64,000 nt of DNA from Bradyrhizobium amphicarpaeae. Its GTDB lineage: Bacteria; Pseudomonadota; Alphaproteobacteria; Rhizobiales; Xanthobacteraceae. Made by a program: the position numbers and the translations under genes. Below the pieces are notes generated by a model. The model saw only the letters and a program-made list of their open reading frames with translations. It was not told the DNA's origin and made no database searches. This document shows positions 36,068 to 44,784 of this stretch, in pieces; position 1 is the stretch's first letter; each line of letters opens with the position of its first letter. The stretch is taken from the NCBI RefSeq assembly GCF_002266435.3, contig NZ_CP029426.2, positions 1,890,001-1,954,000 on the forward strand. Reading direction: 5' to 3'.

Positions 36068-37261
36068 TCAGACGATCTCCGCTGCCCTCAGCCGCGCGAT
36101 CTCCGCGGCGTCGAACCCCAGCTCGTCCAGCACCGCGTCGGTATCCGCGCCGAGTTCCGGCGCCATCCGGTCCAGCCGGCCGCCGCCATGGGCCAGCTTG
36201 AAGCCGCTGCCGGCAAAGCGCAGGCGGCCGTATTGCGTATCCAGCTGCTGGATGGCGTCGCGAGCCTTGATCTGCGGATGGTCGATTACCTCCTCGACCT
36301 TCCAGATGCTGGCGCAGGGCGCGCCGGCGTCTTCCAGAATCGTCTCCCATTCGCGCGCCGGTCTGGCCGCCAGCGCTTGCTCGATGATGGCACGCAGCGC
36401 CGGTTCGTTCTCGTTGCGCGAAAACCAGTCGGCAAAGCGCGGGTCGGAGAGCGTGTCCTCGCGGCCGAGCGCGCTCATCAGCGCGCGGTACTGCTTCTCG
36501 TTGTTGACGGCGAGCAGGATGTGGCCGTCGCCGCATCTGAACAGATTCGCCGTGGTCCTGCGGCTCACGGCCTGATTGCCCGAGAGCTGCTGGCGATGGC
36601 CCGCGACCGACCAGTCCGCGATCTGCCCCGACAGAAACGCCATCGTCGCCTCCAGCATGGAGACGTCGACCAACTGGCCTTTGCCGGTACGGTCGCGCTG
36701 ATACAGCGCGCTCGACACGCCGAACGCGGCGGTGGCGCCCGACAGCACGTCGCAGACCGCGAAGCCCGCGCGCGTTGGCCCCGTCTCGGGATGCCCCGTG
36801 ATCGCCATGATGCCCGACAGCGCCTGCATCTTGCCGTCATAGCCGGGGCGCAGGCGATCCGGGCCGGTCTGGCCGAAGCCCGAGACCGCGCAATAGATCA
36901 GCTTCGGATTGATCGCGGATAGCGCCTCATAGCCGATGCCGAGCTTGTCCATCACGCCCGGGCGGAAATTCTCCATGACGACGTCGACGGTCGCCGCGAG
37001 CTTCTTCACGATCGCGATCGCCTCCGGCTTCTGCAGATCGAGCGTCAGGCTGCGCTTGTTGCCGTTGACGGCCTGAAACGCCGGCGCGAGGCCGCGATCG
37101 GCCCATTCGCGGCTCAGCGGCGTGCGGCGCATGTCCTCGCCCTCGCGCCGCTCGACCTTGACGACGTCGGCCCCCAGCAGCGCGAGCTGATAGCTCGCAT
37201 AGGGCCCGGCCAGCACCTGGGTGAAGTCCAGGATCTTCACGCCCTCGAACGGTCGCGTCAC
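36068..37261 (-). CDS. Family III CoA-transferase (CaiB/BaiF type)
   Basis: Moves CoA between organic acids by the family III mechanism. 397 residues. The N-terminus is FEGVKILDFTQVLAGPYASY, then LGADVVKVERREGEDMRR, KRSLTLDLQ, VVMENFRPGVMDKLGIGYE (the Asp/Glu loop region) and GKGQLVDVSMLEA. It starts at GTG 37261 with GGGGAGAG seven bases upstream; upstream ATGs lack this support. It is 37 bp downstream of the GrdB-like gene on the same strand, so it is likely co-transcribed and works on the same substrate class. Substrate unknown. Confidence 0.9.
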   Translation of the reverse strand: MTRPFEGVKILDFTQVLAGPYASYQLALLGADVVKVERREGEDMRRTPLSREWADRGLAPAFQAVNGNKRSLTLDLQKPEAIAIVKKLAATVDVVMENFRPGVMDKLGIGYEALSAINPKLIYCAVSGFGQTGPDRLRPGYDGKMQALSGIMAITGHPETGPTRAGFAVCDVLSGATAAFGVSSALYQRDRTGKGQLVDVSMLEATMAFLSGQIADWSVAGHRQQLSGNQAVSRRTTANLFRCGDGHILLAVNNEKQYRALMSALGREDTLSDPRFADWFSRNENEPALRAIIEQALAARPAREWETILEDAGAPCASIWKVEEVIDHPQIKARDAIQQLDTQYGRLRFAGSGFKLAHGGGRLDRMAPELGADTDAVLDELGFDAAEIARLRAAEIV

Positions 37262-37298
37262 GTCGCTCTCCCCATTTTGTTGTCGTTGTCGGAGGACG

Positions 37299-38228
37299 TC
37301 AGGCGGCGCGGTTGCCGCGCGCGATCTCCTTCTGCTTGTCGAATTCAGCGCGGCGGCGTGCCAGCTCTTCAGGCGAAAGCTGCGCGACGTTGTTGTAGTC
37401 GAGCTTCCAGGAGGCGTCCTCGCTCCAGCGCAGCGGCGATTGCATCGTCGTCTGCGGGCCGCTCGCGCTCTCAAGCAGCTTGAGCGCCAGTTCGAGCGTC
37501 TGCGCCTGCGAGGCGACGTCGTGCGGCTTGCCGGCGGAATTGCCGAGCGGGAAGTCCGAGTACAGGAAGCGCGGCACGGCGGCGTGCTCGATGATGTCCT
37601 TGGCGCAGCCCATGATCACGGTCGGGATGCCGTTCCGCTCGAGATGCCGCGCCACCAGCGCGGTGGTCTGGTGGCAGACCGGGCAGTTCGGCACCAGCAC
37701 CGCGACGTCGACCTCGTCCGCGAGGCAGCGCGCGAGAATGTCCGGCGCGTCGGTGTCGAGCGTGACGCGGTGGCTGCGATTGGTCGGCGCGCCGAAGAAG
37801 CGTTGGCTCACTTCGCCGATGCGGCCGGCGGCGGACGCCTTCAGGAGCTGCGGCAGCGGAAACCAGGTGCCGCTGTCGGTGGCCGAGGTGTGCTTGCGGT
37901 CGTAGCCGATATGCGAGATGCGCAAATCGTGCTCTTTCGAGGTGTCGCCGTCATAGACCTGATAGAACTTCGCGCCGCCATTATACGCCGCGCCCGGTCC
38001 CTGGTCGCCCTTGCCGGGATCGTACGGCGCGGCGGTCGTGATGATGGTCACGCGCGACTTTGCCAGCGGCTTCTTCAGCGGCTGGAATGGCGCCTCGGTG
38101 TAATGCGCCCAGCGATACGCCGTGGTGTAGCCGATCGCCACGTAATAATCGCGGGTGCGCTGCATGTAGGGGATGGGGGAATCGTAGTCGGGCGCAAAGC
38201 CGAATTCGTCGTCGCGCGGCGTGGACAT
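37299..38228 (-). CDS. Glycine/sarcosine/betaine reductase selenoprotein B-like protein (CxxC form)
   Basis: 309 residues, cytoplasmic. The region VAVLVPNCPVCHQTTALVA contains CPVC (Cys182, Cys185) in the place where GrdB-type reductase subunits carry a selenocysteine-containing motif. Both codons are TGC, so this is a cysteine version. The following ARHLERNGIPTVIMGCAKD also fits the family. The usual Grd partners (A and C components) are not nearby. It sits just upstream of a CoA-transferase. A redox or thiol-cleaving role on an activated acid is an inference. ATG 38228 follows AGGAGAC. Confidence 0.8.
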   Translation of the reverse strand: MSTPRDDEFGFAPDYDSPIPYMQRTRDYYVAIGYTTAYRWAHYTEAPFQPLKKPLAKSRVTIITTAAPYDPGKGDQGPGAAYNGGAKFYQVYDGDTSKEHDLRISHIGYDRKHTSATDSGTWFPLPQLLKASAAGRIGEVSQRFFGAPTNRSHRVTLDTDAPDILARCLADEVDVAVLVPNCPVCHQTTALVARHLERNGIPTVIMGCAKDIIEHAAVPRFLYSDFPLGNSAGKPHDVASQAQTLELALKLLESASGPQTTMQSPLRWSEDASWKLDYNNVAQLSPEELARRRAEFDKQKEIARGNRAA

Positions 38229-38345
38229 GGGCGCGTCTCCTGTTTCTTGGTTGGCGACAGACTAGAGGGAGTTTTCCGGTTGCTCAACGGGGGGAGGGAG
38301 GACGCAGGACAGAATTGCAGATGAGGATGGTGACACACGAACGGT

Positions 38346-38384
38346 GCCGCTACCCTCCCCCTCCAGGGGAGGGTAAGCAAGCTC
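38346..38384. repeat. Short inverted repeat (family G relative)
   Basis: CTACCCTCCCCCTCCAGGGG with AGGGTA forms a short hairpin before the nudK stop. It shares the CTCCCC/GGGGAG theme of the copy at 26527-26650. The remainder of the 158-bp gap shows nothing else. Confidence 0.5.
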
Positions 38385-38386
38385 AC

Positions 38387-38968
38387 CTACCGAAAAATAT
38401 GCAGCGCCGCGTATTGCAGCAGCATGATCGCCTTGGCGTCGATGATGCGGCCGTCGGCGATCATCGCCAGCGCCGCGTCGATCGAAAGCTCCAGCACCTC
38501 GATGTCCTCGCCCTCGTGCGCGAGGCCGCCGCCGGCGCTGACGCGCATCGAAGGTTCGTATTCGGCGATGAAGAAATGCAGCTTCTCGGTGATGGCGCCC
38601 GGGCTCATGAACGCCTCGAACACTTTCTCCAAATGGTGCAGGCGGTAGCCGGTCTCCTCCTCGGCCTCGGCGCGGATTCGCACCTCCGGCGAGGCGTCGT
38701 CGAGCACACCTGCCGCCGCTTCGATCAGCAGATCGTCGTAGCCGCGGATGAATGCCGGCAGGCGGAACTGCCGAACCAGGATCACGGTGCGCCCGGCGCG
38801 ATTATACGGCAGCACGGCCGCGGCATTGTCGCGCTCGTAGGTTTCCCGATGCTGCGTCTGCCACTCGCCGCTGGCGCGCCGATACTCGAACGTGGTGTTC
38901 TTCAGCGTGGTCCAGCCGTCCGAGAGCACGCGGACGTCCTTGATGCGGACGCGGTCGGAAATGGTCAT
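38387..38968 (-). CDS. nudK: NudK-type Nudix hydrolase (GDP-mannose / ADP-sugar pyrophosphatase)
   Basis: 193 residues. The Nudix box reads AAAGVLDDASPEVRIRAE then AEEETGY; this one-residue-shorter box with PEV and EETGY is as I recall it in E. coli NudK. The downstream MSPGAITEKLHFFIAEY also matches that branch. Likely hydrolyses GDP-mannose or similar nucleotide sugars to sugar-1-phosphate and NMP. ATG 38968 with GGGAAGA upstream is preferred over the open frame to 39040. Confidence 0.85.
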   Translation of the reverse strand: MTISDRVRIKDVRVLSDGWTTLKNTTFEYRRASGEWQTQHRETYERDNAAAVLPYNRAGRTVILVRQFRLPAFIRGYDDLLIEAAAGVLDDASPEVRIRAEAEEETGYRLHHLEKVFEAFMSPGAITEKLHFFIAEYEPSMRVSAGGGLAHEGEDIEVLELSIDAALAMIADGRIIDAKAIMLLQYAALHIFR

Positions 38969-39075
38969 GCGATCTTCCCAGGTTTTCGCACCGCTGTTCG
39001 CGCGATGGGACCCACCAAGCTCAATCGGCGCGGTCGCCACAATCTGCGAGGCATGGCAGGTCGGTCCTGCCGGAT

Positions 39076-40269
39076 CTACCGCGTGAGTTCCGCCGCGACA
39101 ACGGGCGATGGTGGGGCCACCGGTTCGCGCTCGTCGGGGTGCTCCCCCGTTCCGGGCACGTCAGGCCACATCCACCAAGCGAACTTTGTGTACGGATCTT
39201 CGGCAATCTGATCAAGTACGAAACGAGTGGAGTCCGTGTCGAGCGCCACAGCATTCGCGAAAGCCTGTAGTTGACGCTGCGCAGCAGCCTGGGAGGACGT
39301 TGGAGCTGGCGCGGGTTCGCCTTTTGTTACGGCTTGGTCACGAAGTTCGTCATAGTTCAAAAGCTCATCGTTCAGAGTCTTGATTTCGAGGCCACTCCGC
39401 AATCCATACTTCTGAACAATCTTCATTTGGTTGTCATCGAAGTACATTTTCACCATCGCCCTGCTGCAGCAAATCAAGATGAACGAAAAATCCATGCCGG
39501 ACCTGATCGAGAGCGCGACGGGATCGGCATAGGCAAGCTGCACGATCGTCTTCACGCCCTCATCGATGAAGCGCTCGGCAATTGGCACGGTGATGCCGTC
39601 GATCTTCGTGAGCTGCTGGACGCCGTCTTCACTTGTATCTGCATCGAGCTTGAGCGGTATCGCGGCGGTGCGGCGCATGAACTTGAGCACCGTATCGGTA
39701 GGAAAGGCACCAACAAAGAAAGCCAGGGCGCCGGTGCTTAACGTGACCGTCGAACCGGTTACGACCCCGGCAAACGCAGAGATGGCAAATCCGAATGGCA
39801 GCGAGATCAATAGGCGCAACGTCGCGCGATTGACGTCGGATGTCACGACGTCGTTCTGCCGTGCCCGAAAGATGAGATCGTATGTGATCCACATATAGGC
39901 GCCGGCAAGCGACAGGATGGCGATCTTCGCGGTGCCCTCCTGGGCGCTGGCCCAATCGTGTGAAAGCACCCAAGACACGCAATAATACGAAAAGGCGAAT
40001 AGCGTTATCGAGAGCAGAAGCATCGGAACCAGGAACAGGGGGCGGCCATATCGCCGGTCGTACTCTTTCGAGAATCCGACATTGTCGGTGAACTCGCTCT
40101 CCGGGCAAAAGGCCATCCTGTAGTAGCCGATCGATTGATTTGAGAGGCGCGAGACGATTTGCTGCTTGCGGGCCGGCCAACCGAACAGAAGATAGTGGCC
40201 GACCGGGATCAAGGGTAGCGACGCGATAATGCCTGTCGCGATCAATGTGGTGTTCTGCATGTTGCTCAT
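39076..40269 (-). CDS. Membrane protein with a C-terminal helix-hairpin-helix-like segment, function unknown
   Basis: 397 residues that I do not recognise. Four or five membrane helices: about residues 6-28, 78-103, 113-133 and 148-195 (one long or two short). The cytoplasmic C-terminal half begins near residue 215 with LTKIDGITVPIAERFIDEGV then KTIVQLAYADP. This resembles a helix-hairpin-helix repeat of the kind that detects protein or DNA partners. A Pro/Ala linker and an acidic tail follow. ATG 40269 is chosen. The gene and its leader are less GC-rich than the neighbours, with more A/T-ending codons, hinting at transfer. It is transcribed alone. Confidence 0.7.
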   Translation of the reverse strand: MSNMQNTTLIATGIIASLPLIPVGHYLLFGWPARKQQIVSRLSNQSIGYYRMAFCPESEFTDNVGFSKEYDRRYGRPLFLVPMLLLSITLFAFSYYCVSWVLSHDWASAQEGTAKIAILSLAGAYMWITYDLIFRARQNDVVTSDVNRATLRLLISLPFGFAISAFAGVVTGSTVTLSTGALAFFVGAFPTDTVLKFMRRTAAIPLKLDADTSEDGVQQLTKIDGITVPIAERFIDEGVKTIVQLAYADPVALSIRSGMDFSFILICCSRAMVKMYFDDNQMKIVQKYGLRSGLEIKTLNDELLNYDELRDQAVTKGEPAPAPTSSQAAAQRQLQAFANAVALDTDSTRFVLDQIAEDPYTKFAWWMWPDVPGTGEHPDEREPVAPPSPVVAAELTR

Positions 40270-40448
40270 CGCAGGCCCCAAAAAGCAATTTCAACAATGA
40301 ATCGCGTGCGCGCACGGGATCCGTTGCGCGACCGCATAAAAATGAACTACCATAACGTGTATTAAATTATGCCGGCAATCAAGTGGTGGAGCCGAAGATT
40401 TGCCGCCGCGGCATGAGCCGTGCGCCCGGACCCGTTGTCGCGACTTCG

Positions 40449-40886
40449 CTACGGCGTCGGTGCGCGCCCGTCGAGCCACTTCTGGAACATCACCGAGCTG
40501 GATTCCTCGAACCCCAGCGACTGGTAGAACGCATTGGCCTGCGCATTCTCGCGGCGGACGAGCAGTTGCAGCTTCGAAATTCCGGCCTGCCGCAGCCAGT
40601 CCTCGGCCGCGGCCATCATGACGCGGCCATGGCCGCGCTTGCGGCCGTCGGGGTCGACCGCGACGTAATAGACCCAGCCGCGGTGGCCGTCATGGCCGAC
40701 CATGATTGTCGCCACGATGGCGCCGGCGTCGCGGCCGATCAGCACGGTGGAATTGTCGCGCCGGCGCGCCAGCGCGATGTCGGCATGGGGATCGTTCCAG
40801 GGCCGGGTCAGGCCGCAGCGCTGCCACAGCGCGACGACGGTCTCGACATCGGCATCGGCGATGGCGTCGATCGCAAGAGGGCTCAC
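40449..40886 (-). CDS. GNAT-family acetyltransferase (YpeA-like)
   Basis: 145 residues. VVALWQRCGLTRPWNDPHAD and GHDGHRGWVYYVAVDP match the YpeA branch of GNAT enzymes as I recall E. coli YpeA. The acetyl-CoA pyrophosphate loop is RKRGHGRVMM, and FYQSLGFEE is the usual C-terminal beta-bulge region. Acceptor unknown. The start is GTG 40886, which overlaps the stop of the upstream oxidoreductase by four bases (GTGA), so translation is coupled. Confidence 0.85.
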   Translation of the reverse strand: MSPLAIDAIADADVETVVALWQRCGLTRPWNDPHADIALARRRDNSTVLIGRDAGAIVATIMVGHDGHRGWVYYVAVDPDGRKRGHGRVMMAAAEDWLRQAGISKLQLLVRRENAQANAFYQSLGFEESSSVMFQKWLDGRAPTP

Positions 40887-42316
40887 AGCACCTTGCCCGG
40901 GTTCATGATGCCGTGCGGATCGAGCATCGCCTTGATCGCGCGCATCAGCTCGATCGCGGTCTTGTCCTTGACCTCGGGCAGTTCGTCGCGCTTGAGCACG
41001 CCGATGCCGTGCTCGGCGGAGATCGAGCCGCCCATGCGCAGCACGATCTCGAACACCACCGCGTTCACATCGTGCCAGCGCGCCAGATAATCGGCGGTGT
41101 CGGCTCCGATCGGCTGGCTGACATTGTAATGCAGATTGCCGTCGCCGAGATGGCCGAACGGCACCGGCCGCGCGCCCGGGATCAGCTTCACCACCGCCGC
41201 GTTGGCTTCGTCGATGAACGCGGGCACCGCGGCGATCGGCACCGAGATGTCGTGCTTGATCGAGCCTCCCTCGGGCTTCTGTGCCGCCGACATCTCTTCG
41301 CGCAGCTTCCAGAAATTGTTGCGCTGGGTGAGGTTGGCCGCGATCACGGCGTCGTCGACGATCTCCTCCTCCATGGCGCGGGCCAGGATCGTCTCCAGCG
41401 GCGTGCGGGCATCGTCGCCGGGCGACGACAGCTCCATCAGCACGTACCAGGGATGCTTCTCGGCAAGGGGATCGCGCACATCGATGCCGTGCCGGACCGA
41501 GAAATCCACCGCCATCTCGGCCAACAGCTCGAAACTCGTCAGCAAATTGGCGGCCTCGCTCTGCGCGATCGTCAGCAGCTTGAGCGCCGCCTCCGGCGAT
41601 TTCAGCCCGACATAGGCCGTCTCGATCGCCCGCGGCTTCGGAAACAGTTTCAGGGTCGCCGCCGTGATGATGCCGAGCGTGCCTTCGGCACCGATGAAGA
41701 GATTGTGCAGATTGTAGCCGGTGTTGTCCTTCTTCAGCTTCGACAGCGTGTTGAGCACGCGCCCGTCGGCGAGCACCACTTCCAGCCCCAGCGCCATCTC
41801 GCGCGCGACGCCATAGGCGAGCGCGGCGGTGCCGCCGGCATTGGTGGAGAGATTGCCGCCGATGGTGCAGCTTCCCTCCGCGCCCAGCGAGAGCGGAAAC
41901 AGCCGGTCGACCTCGGCCGCCTTCGCCTGGGCGATCTGCAGCACCACGCCGGCCTCACACGTCATGGTGTTGGACGCCGTGTCGACCTCGCGGATCTTGT
42001 CGAGCCGCCGCAGCGACACCACGACCTCGCCATTGTGCGGGGTCTGGCCGCCGACCAGCCCGGTGTTGCCGCCCTGCGGCACCAGCGCGATGTTGTGTGC
42101 GGAGGCGAGCTTGCAGATGTCGGAGACCTCCGCGGTCGAGCCCGGGCGCAGCACCAACGGCGAACGGCCGTGGAACAGATTGCGCTCCTCGGTGACGTAA
42201 GGCTCGATATCGGTCGCATCGGTGATCGCGTGGCGCTCGCCGACGATCTTGCGGAATTGGTCGATCAGCTCGGGCGCAAGCGGAGGCGCTGGCGTGGCGG
42301 ATTGATTGATGTTCAT
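40883..42316 (-). CDS. FAD-linked D-2-hydroxyacid dehydrogenase/oxidase (GlcD / D-lactate dehydrogenase type)
   Basis: 477 residues. The N-terminal FAD-binding PCMH fold has LVPQGGNTGLVGGQTP and LGAEGSCTIGGNLSTNAGGTAALAYG. The C-terminal FAD-oxidase domain has PFGHLGDGNLHYNVSQP (metal/substrate histidines) and SISAEHGIGVLKRDEL. Such enzymes oxidise D-lactate, glycolate, D-2-hydroxyglutarate or related acids at the membrane or cytosol; the substrate cannot be fixed. ATG 42316 is chosen over 42334. The operon partner is the GNAT gene. Confidence 0.9.
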   Translation of the reverse strand: MNINQSATPAPPLAPELIDQFRKIVGERHAITDATDIEPYVTEERNLFHGRSPLVLRPGSTAEVSDICKLASAHNIALVPQGGNTGLVGGQTPHNGEVVVSLRRLDKIREVDTASNTMTCEAGVVLQIAQAKAAEVDRLFPLSLGAEGSCTIGGNLSTNAGGTAALAYGVAREMALGLEVVLADGRVLNTLSKLKKDNTGYNLHNLFIGAEGTLGIITAATLKLFPKPRAIETAYVGLKSPEAALKLLTIAQSEAANLLTSFELLAEMAVDFSVRHGIDVRDPLAEKHPWYVLMELSSPGDDARTPLETILARAMEEEIVDDAVIAANLTQRNNFWKLREEMSAAQKPEGGSIKHDISVPIAAVPAFIDEANAAVVKLIPGARPVPFGHLGDGNLHYNVSQPIGADTADYLARWHDVNAVVFEIVLRMGGSISAEHGIGVLKRDELPEVKDKTAIELMRAIKAMLDPHGIMNPGKVL

Positions 42317-42339
42317 TGTCGTGTCTCTTCTCAAGCTTC

Positions 42340-43347
42340 TTATCGCAGAACCGCAGCCCGGCGCAGCCGGTCGTTGATCGCTTCGCCAAGTTCTTCCTCG
42401 GGGATCGCCATCACCGCAATCGCCCGCGGGCTCTTCGCATCGAGGCTGCGAAGATAGCCGAACAGATTGGCGGCGGCTTCATCGAGATCAGCGCTGGGCG
42501 ACAAATTCATGACGGCGACGGCGGCGTCGACGCCGGGCAGGCGCGCTGGTCCGAACGCCAGCAGCGCTTCGTCGGGCGCAACGTCCTGCGCGCCAAGTCG
42601 CACCTGGGCGCGCGGCGCGTAATGCGAGGCCAGCATGCCCGGCGCCAGCGGCTGGCTGTCGTCGCCCCCGGGCTCCACCGGCGGCCGCGCCAGCGGCGCG
42701 CCCAGCACCGCCTCGATCCGATCGCGCGACAGCCCGCCGGGCCGCAGCAGCATCGGCGCCTCAAAGCAGCCGACAATGGTCGATTCGACCCCGACCGCAA
42801 CAGGCCCCCCGTCCACGATCAGGTCGATCCGTCCCGACAGGTCGCTCGCGACATGGGCGGCCAACGTCGGCGAGACGTGGCCGGAGATATTGGCGGACGG
42901 CGCCACCACGGCCCCGCCAAAGGCGCGGAGGATCGCCTGCGCCACCTCGTGGGCGGGGATTCGAATCGCGACCGTGTCGAGGCCCGCGGTGGCGAGATCC
43001 GCCACCGGGCAGTCGTCCGTCTTCGGCACCACCAGCGTCAGCGGCCCCGGCCAGAACGCTTCGGCGAGCCTCAATGCACGGGCGTCGAACCGGCCGATCC
43101 GGCGCGCGGCCGCGATGTCAGGCACATGGGCGATCAGCGGATTGAAGGCCGGCCGCCCCTTGGCGGCGTAGAGATGGGCGATCGCGGCGGCATTGGCCGC
43201 ATCCGCCCCCAGCCCGTAGACGGTCTCGGTCGGAAACGCGACCAGCCCGCCGGCGGTAAGCCGGCGGGCCGCAGCCTCGGCTCCGGCCAGGCCGGCCGGT
43301 AAAACCAGTGTTTCAAGACCCGTTTTCACAGGGATAAAATTCCTCAT
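42340..43347 (-). CDS. tsaC: L-threonylcarbamoyladenylate synthase (Sua5 form)
   Basis: Makes threonylcarbamoyl-AMP from Thr, bicarbonate and ATP for t6A37 of ANN-decoding tRNAs. 335 residues: an N-terminal YrdC domain (LTAGGLVAFPTETVYGLGAD, YAAKGRPAFNPLIAHV, APSANISGHVSPT) plus the ~110-residue C-terminal Sua5 domain joined by PGMLASHYAPRA. The frame is open back through the neighbouring tRNA-Pro gene, which rules out starts beyond 43347. It lies 23 bp upstream of the oxidoreductase ATG on the same strand. Confidence 0.93.
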   Translation of the reverse strand: MRNFIPVKTGLETLVLPAGLAGAEAAARRLTAGGLVAFPTETVYGLGADAANAAAIAHLYAAKGRPAFNPLIAHVPDIAAARRIGRFDARALRLAEAFWPGPLTLVVPKTDDCPVADLATAGLDTVAIRIPAHEVAQAILRAFGGAVVAPSANISGHVSPTLAAHVASDLSGRIDLIVDGGPVAVGVESTIVGCFEAPMLLRPGGLSRDRIEAVLGAPLARPPVEPGGDDSQPLAPGMLASHYAPRAQVRLGAQDVAPDEALLAFGPARLPGVDAAVAVMNLSPSADLDEAAANLFGYLRSLDAKSPRAIAVMAIPEEELGEAINDRLRRAAVLR

Positions 43348-43397
43348 GCCGGCCGCTTGCAGTGCGTCGAACCCGCCGCTATAAGCCGGCCTCTTGT

Positions 43398-43474
43398 CGG
43401 AGTGTGGCTCAGCCCGGTAGAGCACTGCGTTCGGGACGCAGGGGTCGCAGGTTCGAATCCTGCCACTCCGACCA
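43398..43474 (+). tRNA. tRNA-Pro (anticodon CGG)
   Basis: A 77-nt cloverleaf including an encoded CCA. The acceptor stem CGGAGTG (43398-43404) pairs with CACTCCG (43464-43470), with discriminator A. The D arm is GCTC...GAGC. The anticodon stem CTGCG/CGCAG has loop TTCGGGA, giving CGG. The T arm is GCAGG TTCGAAT CCTGC. A TATAAG-like -10 lies just upstream. The 3' half is a common integrase target in this tRNA class, but no second copy was seen downstream. Confidence 0.96.
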
Positions 43475-44136
43475 AGATCATCAGCATTTTCAGTCGCTTC
43501 CGTCGAACCGGGCGCTGCGTTCAGCGGGTAGGTATTCCTACGCCGTGGGCAGCTATCGGCCTTATATTGAGTGCGAAAAGCCCGGGCAATCGGCGTGTTG
43601 CAGGCGCGTGGGGAATTCCTTCGCCTTGATCAGATTTGTGGCTAGCGCAAGCTGTCGTTCGATACTGATAAAGCGATTGTCGCCCGGTACGGCGGGGTCC
43701 GCAGTGCCCTCAAGAGCGGACATCAACAGTACCAACGCGAACAACCGCTGAGGGCCAGATGCGAAGCGACTCAACGTGAGCCAATCGGGTCTGCCATGCC
43801 TCGGTGAGCGGAGCTTGATGAAGCGTTAGCCGCTTGACCGATGGACCAAAAGCAGACTTCGACTTCTTCAATGATGTCGATGACGGCCTCCGGCTTGCTA
43901 TAGTTCAATTCTCGATAGCCGCCTCGCCGTGTTGTCCGGTAGCCTTTACCTAAAGCGGCACTGCTTGGTTCCGGTCGTCATCGGTTTGCCGCGGAAATTC
44001 GTGCGCCGTTTTCGTTCCTATCCTGTGGTAAAATATATCTCACCTCAACACGCCCTCCCGCACAACTCCATCGCCTCGCCTCCCGTATCTGTCACGCCAG
44101 TATCAGACTGGCCAGAAACCTTTGGGAGACAATTCG
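43475..44136. other. Gene-poor stretch downstream of tRNA-Pro
   Basis: 660 bp without a convincing gene. Around 43740-43960 the minus strand stays open for roughly 60 codons without a good start (it contains GGYRELNYSKPEAVIDIIEE), which might be the remnant of a decayed gene. Between 43850 and 44060 the DNA is less GC-rich than its surroundings. No terminator or repeat is certain. Confidence 0.5.
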
Positions 44137-44415
44137 ATGCGGACAACAGCAATCCTTGCCATCGCCATCGTCTGTGCGGCTTCGGTACCTGCCTCTGCGA
44201 AGATGATGAGTTGCAGCGGCGAAAACATGTCGAAGACCGCCATGATGATGTCGTCGATGCCGGATGGGCAGAACAAGATGGCCATGAACAAGGAGATGGC
44301 CATGGCCAACATGGAGATGAGCAAAGGCAATGCACGAGGTGCCTGCATGCACTACATGCGCGCCCAGAAGATGGGGATGATGAAATCCGACGGCATGATG
44401 AACCGCGGAATGTAG
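44137..44415 (+). CDS. Methionine-rich secreted small protein
   Basis: 92 residues. The signal peptide MRTTAILAIAIVCAASVPAS is cleaved probably after ASA (residue 21). The mature ~71 residues contain 21 Met (about 30%) and exactly two Cys (26 and 70), with many MxM and MM pairs such as KMAMNKEMAMANMEM. No His cluster. Met-rich periplasmic proteins often bind Cu(I); that is analogy only. An ATG with GGGAGA seven bases upstream. It is the best-supported gene in the tRNA-proximal accessory stretch. Confidence 0.72.
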   Translation: MRTTAILAIAIVCAASVPASAKMMSCSGENMSKTAMMMSSMPDGQNKMAMNKEMAMANMEMSKGNARGACMHYMRAQKMGMMKSDGMMNRGM

Positions 44416-44543
44416 ACCGTACGCCCGGATCATCGGTCGAATCACCAAGATGTAAACCGCGCCTCTCCAGATCCACGGTTTGCAGTGACCGCACCGTTTT
44501 GAGTTTCCTGGATGGTGCGGTCTTCCGCTTCGAAGCTTTGATT

Positions 44544-44755
44544 ATGCCAAATTCCGCGCTCGCAACGATAGCCAGCGCCGAGATGTGCCGGACGTCAGCG
44601 CACTTCATGCTGATCAATACGCCGCATCACAAGCAAAGGTGCAAGGTGTGCGGAAATCCGCTCCCAGCGCCGAAGACTGCAAGCTGATCGGTGGCATGGA
44701 GAGTGTTGCGATGTGCGAAGCATGCGCGGATTCGTACAACAAGGTGGCGGCCTGA
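44544..44755 (+). pseudogene. Possible frameshifted zinc-ribbon-like ORF
   Basis: One frame from ATG 44544 reads to a TGA at 44685-44687 and contains KQRCKVCGNPLPAPKTAS. In another frame, which overlaps that stop, the sequence reads EDCKLIGGMESVAMCEACAD and ends at 44755. Together they give two CxxC knuckles, as a small zinc ribbon would have. This suggests one gene split by a frameshift near 44670, or a sequencing error. No family was recognised, and the ribosome-binding site is poor. Confidence 0.3.
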
Positions 44756-44784
44756 GCGAACAGTCAATATCGCCAAGAGACGGA

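Noticed and set aside
37680..37690. Possible selenocysteine in the GrdB-like protein
   Set aside because: Both positions of the CPVC motif are TGC codons. There is no in-frame TGA, so selenium insertion is not needed.
43562..43774. A 70-residue minus-strand ORF after tRNA-Pro
   Set aside because: It has no ribosome-binding site or domain, lies in a degenerate region, and looks like a chance frame.
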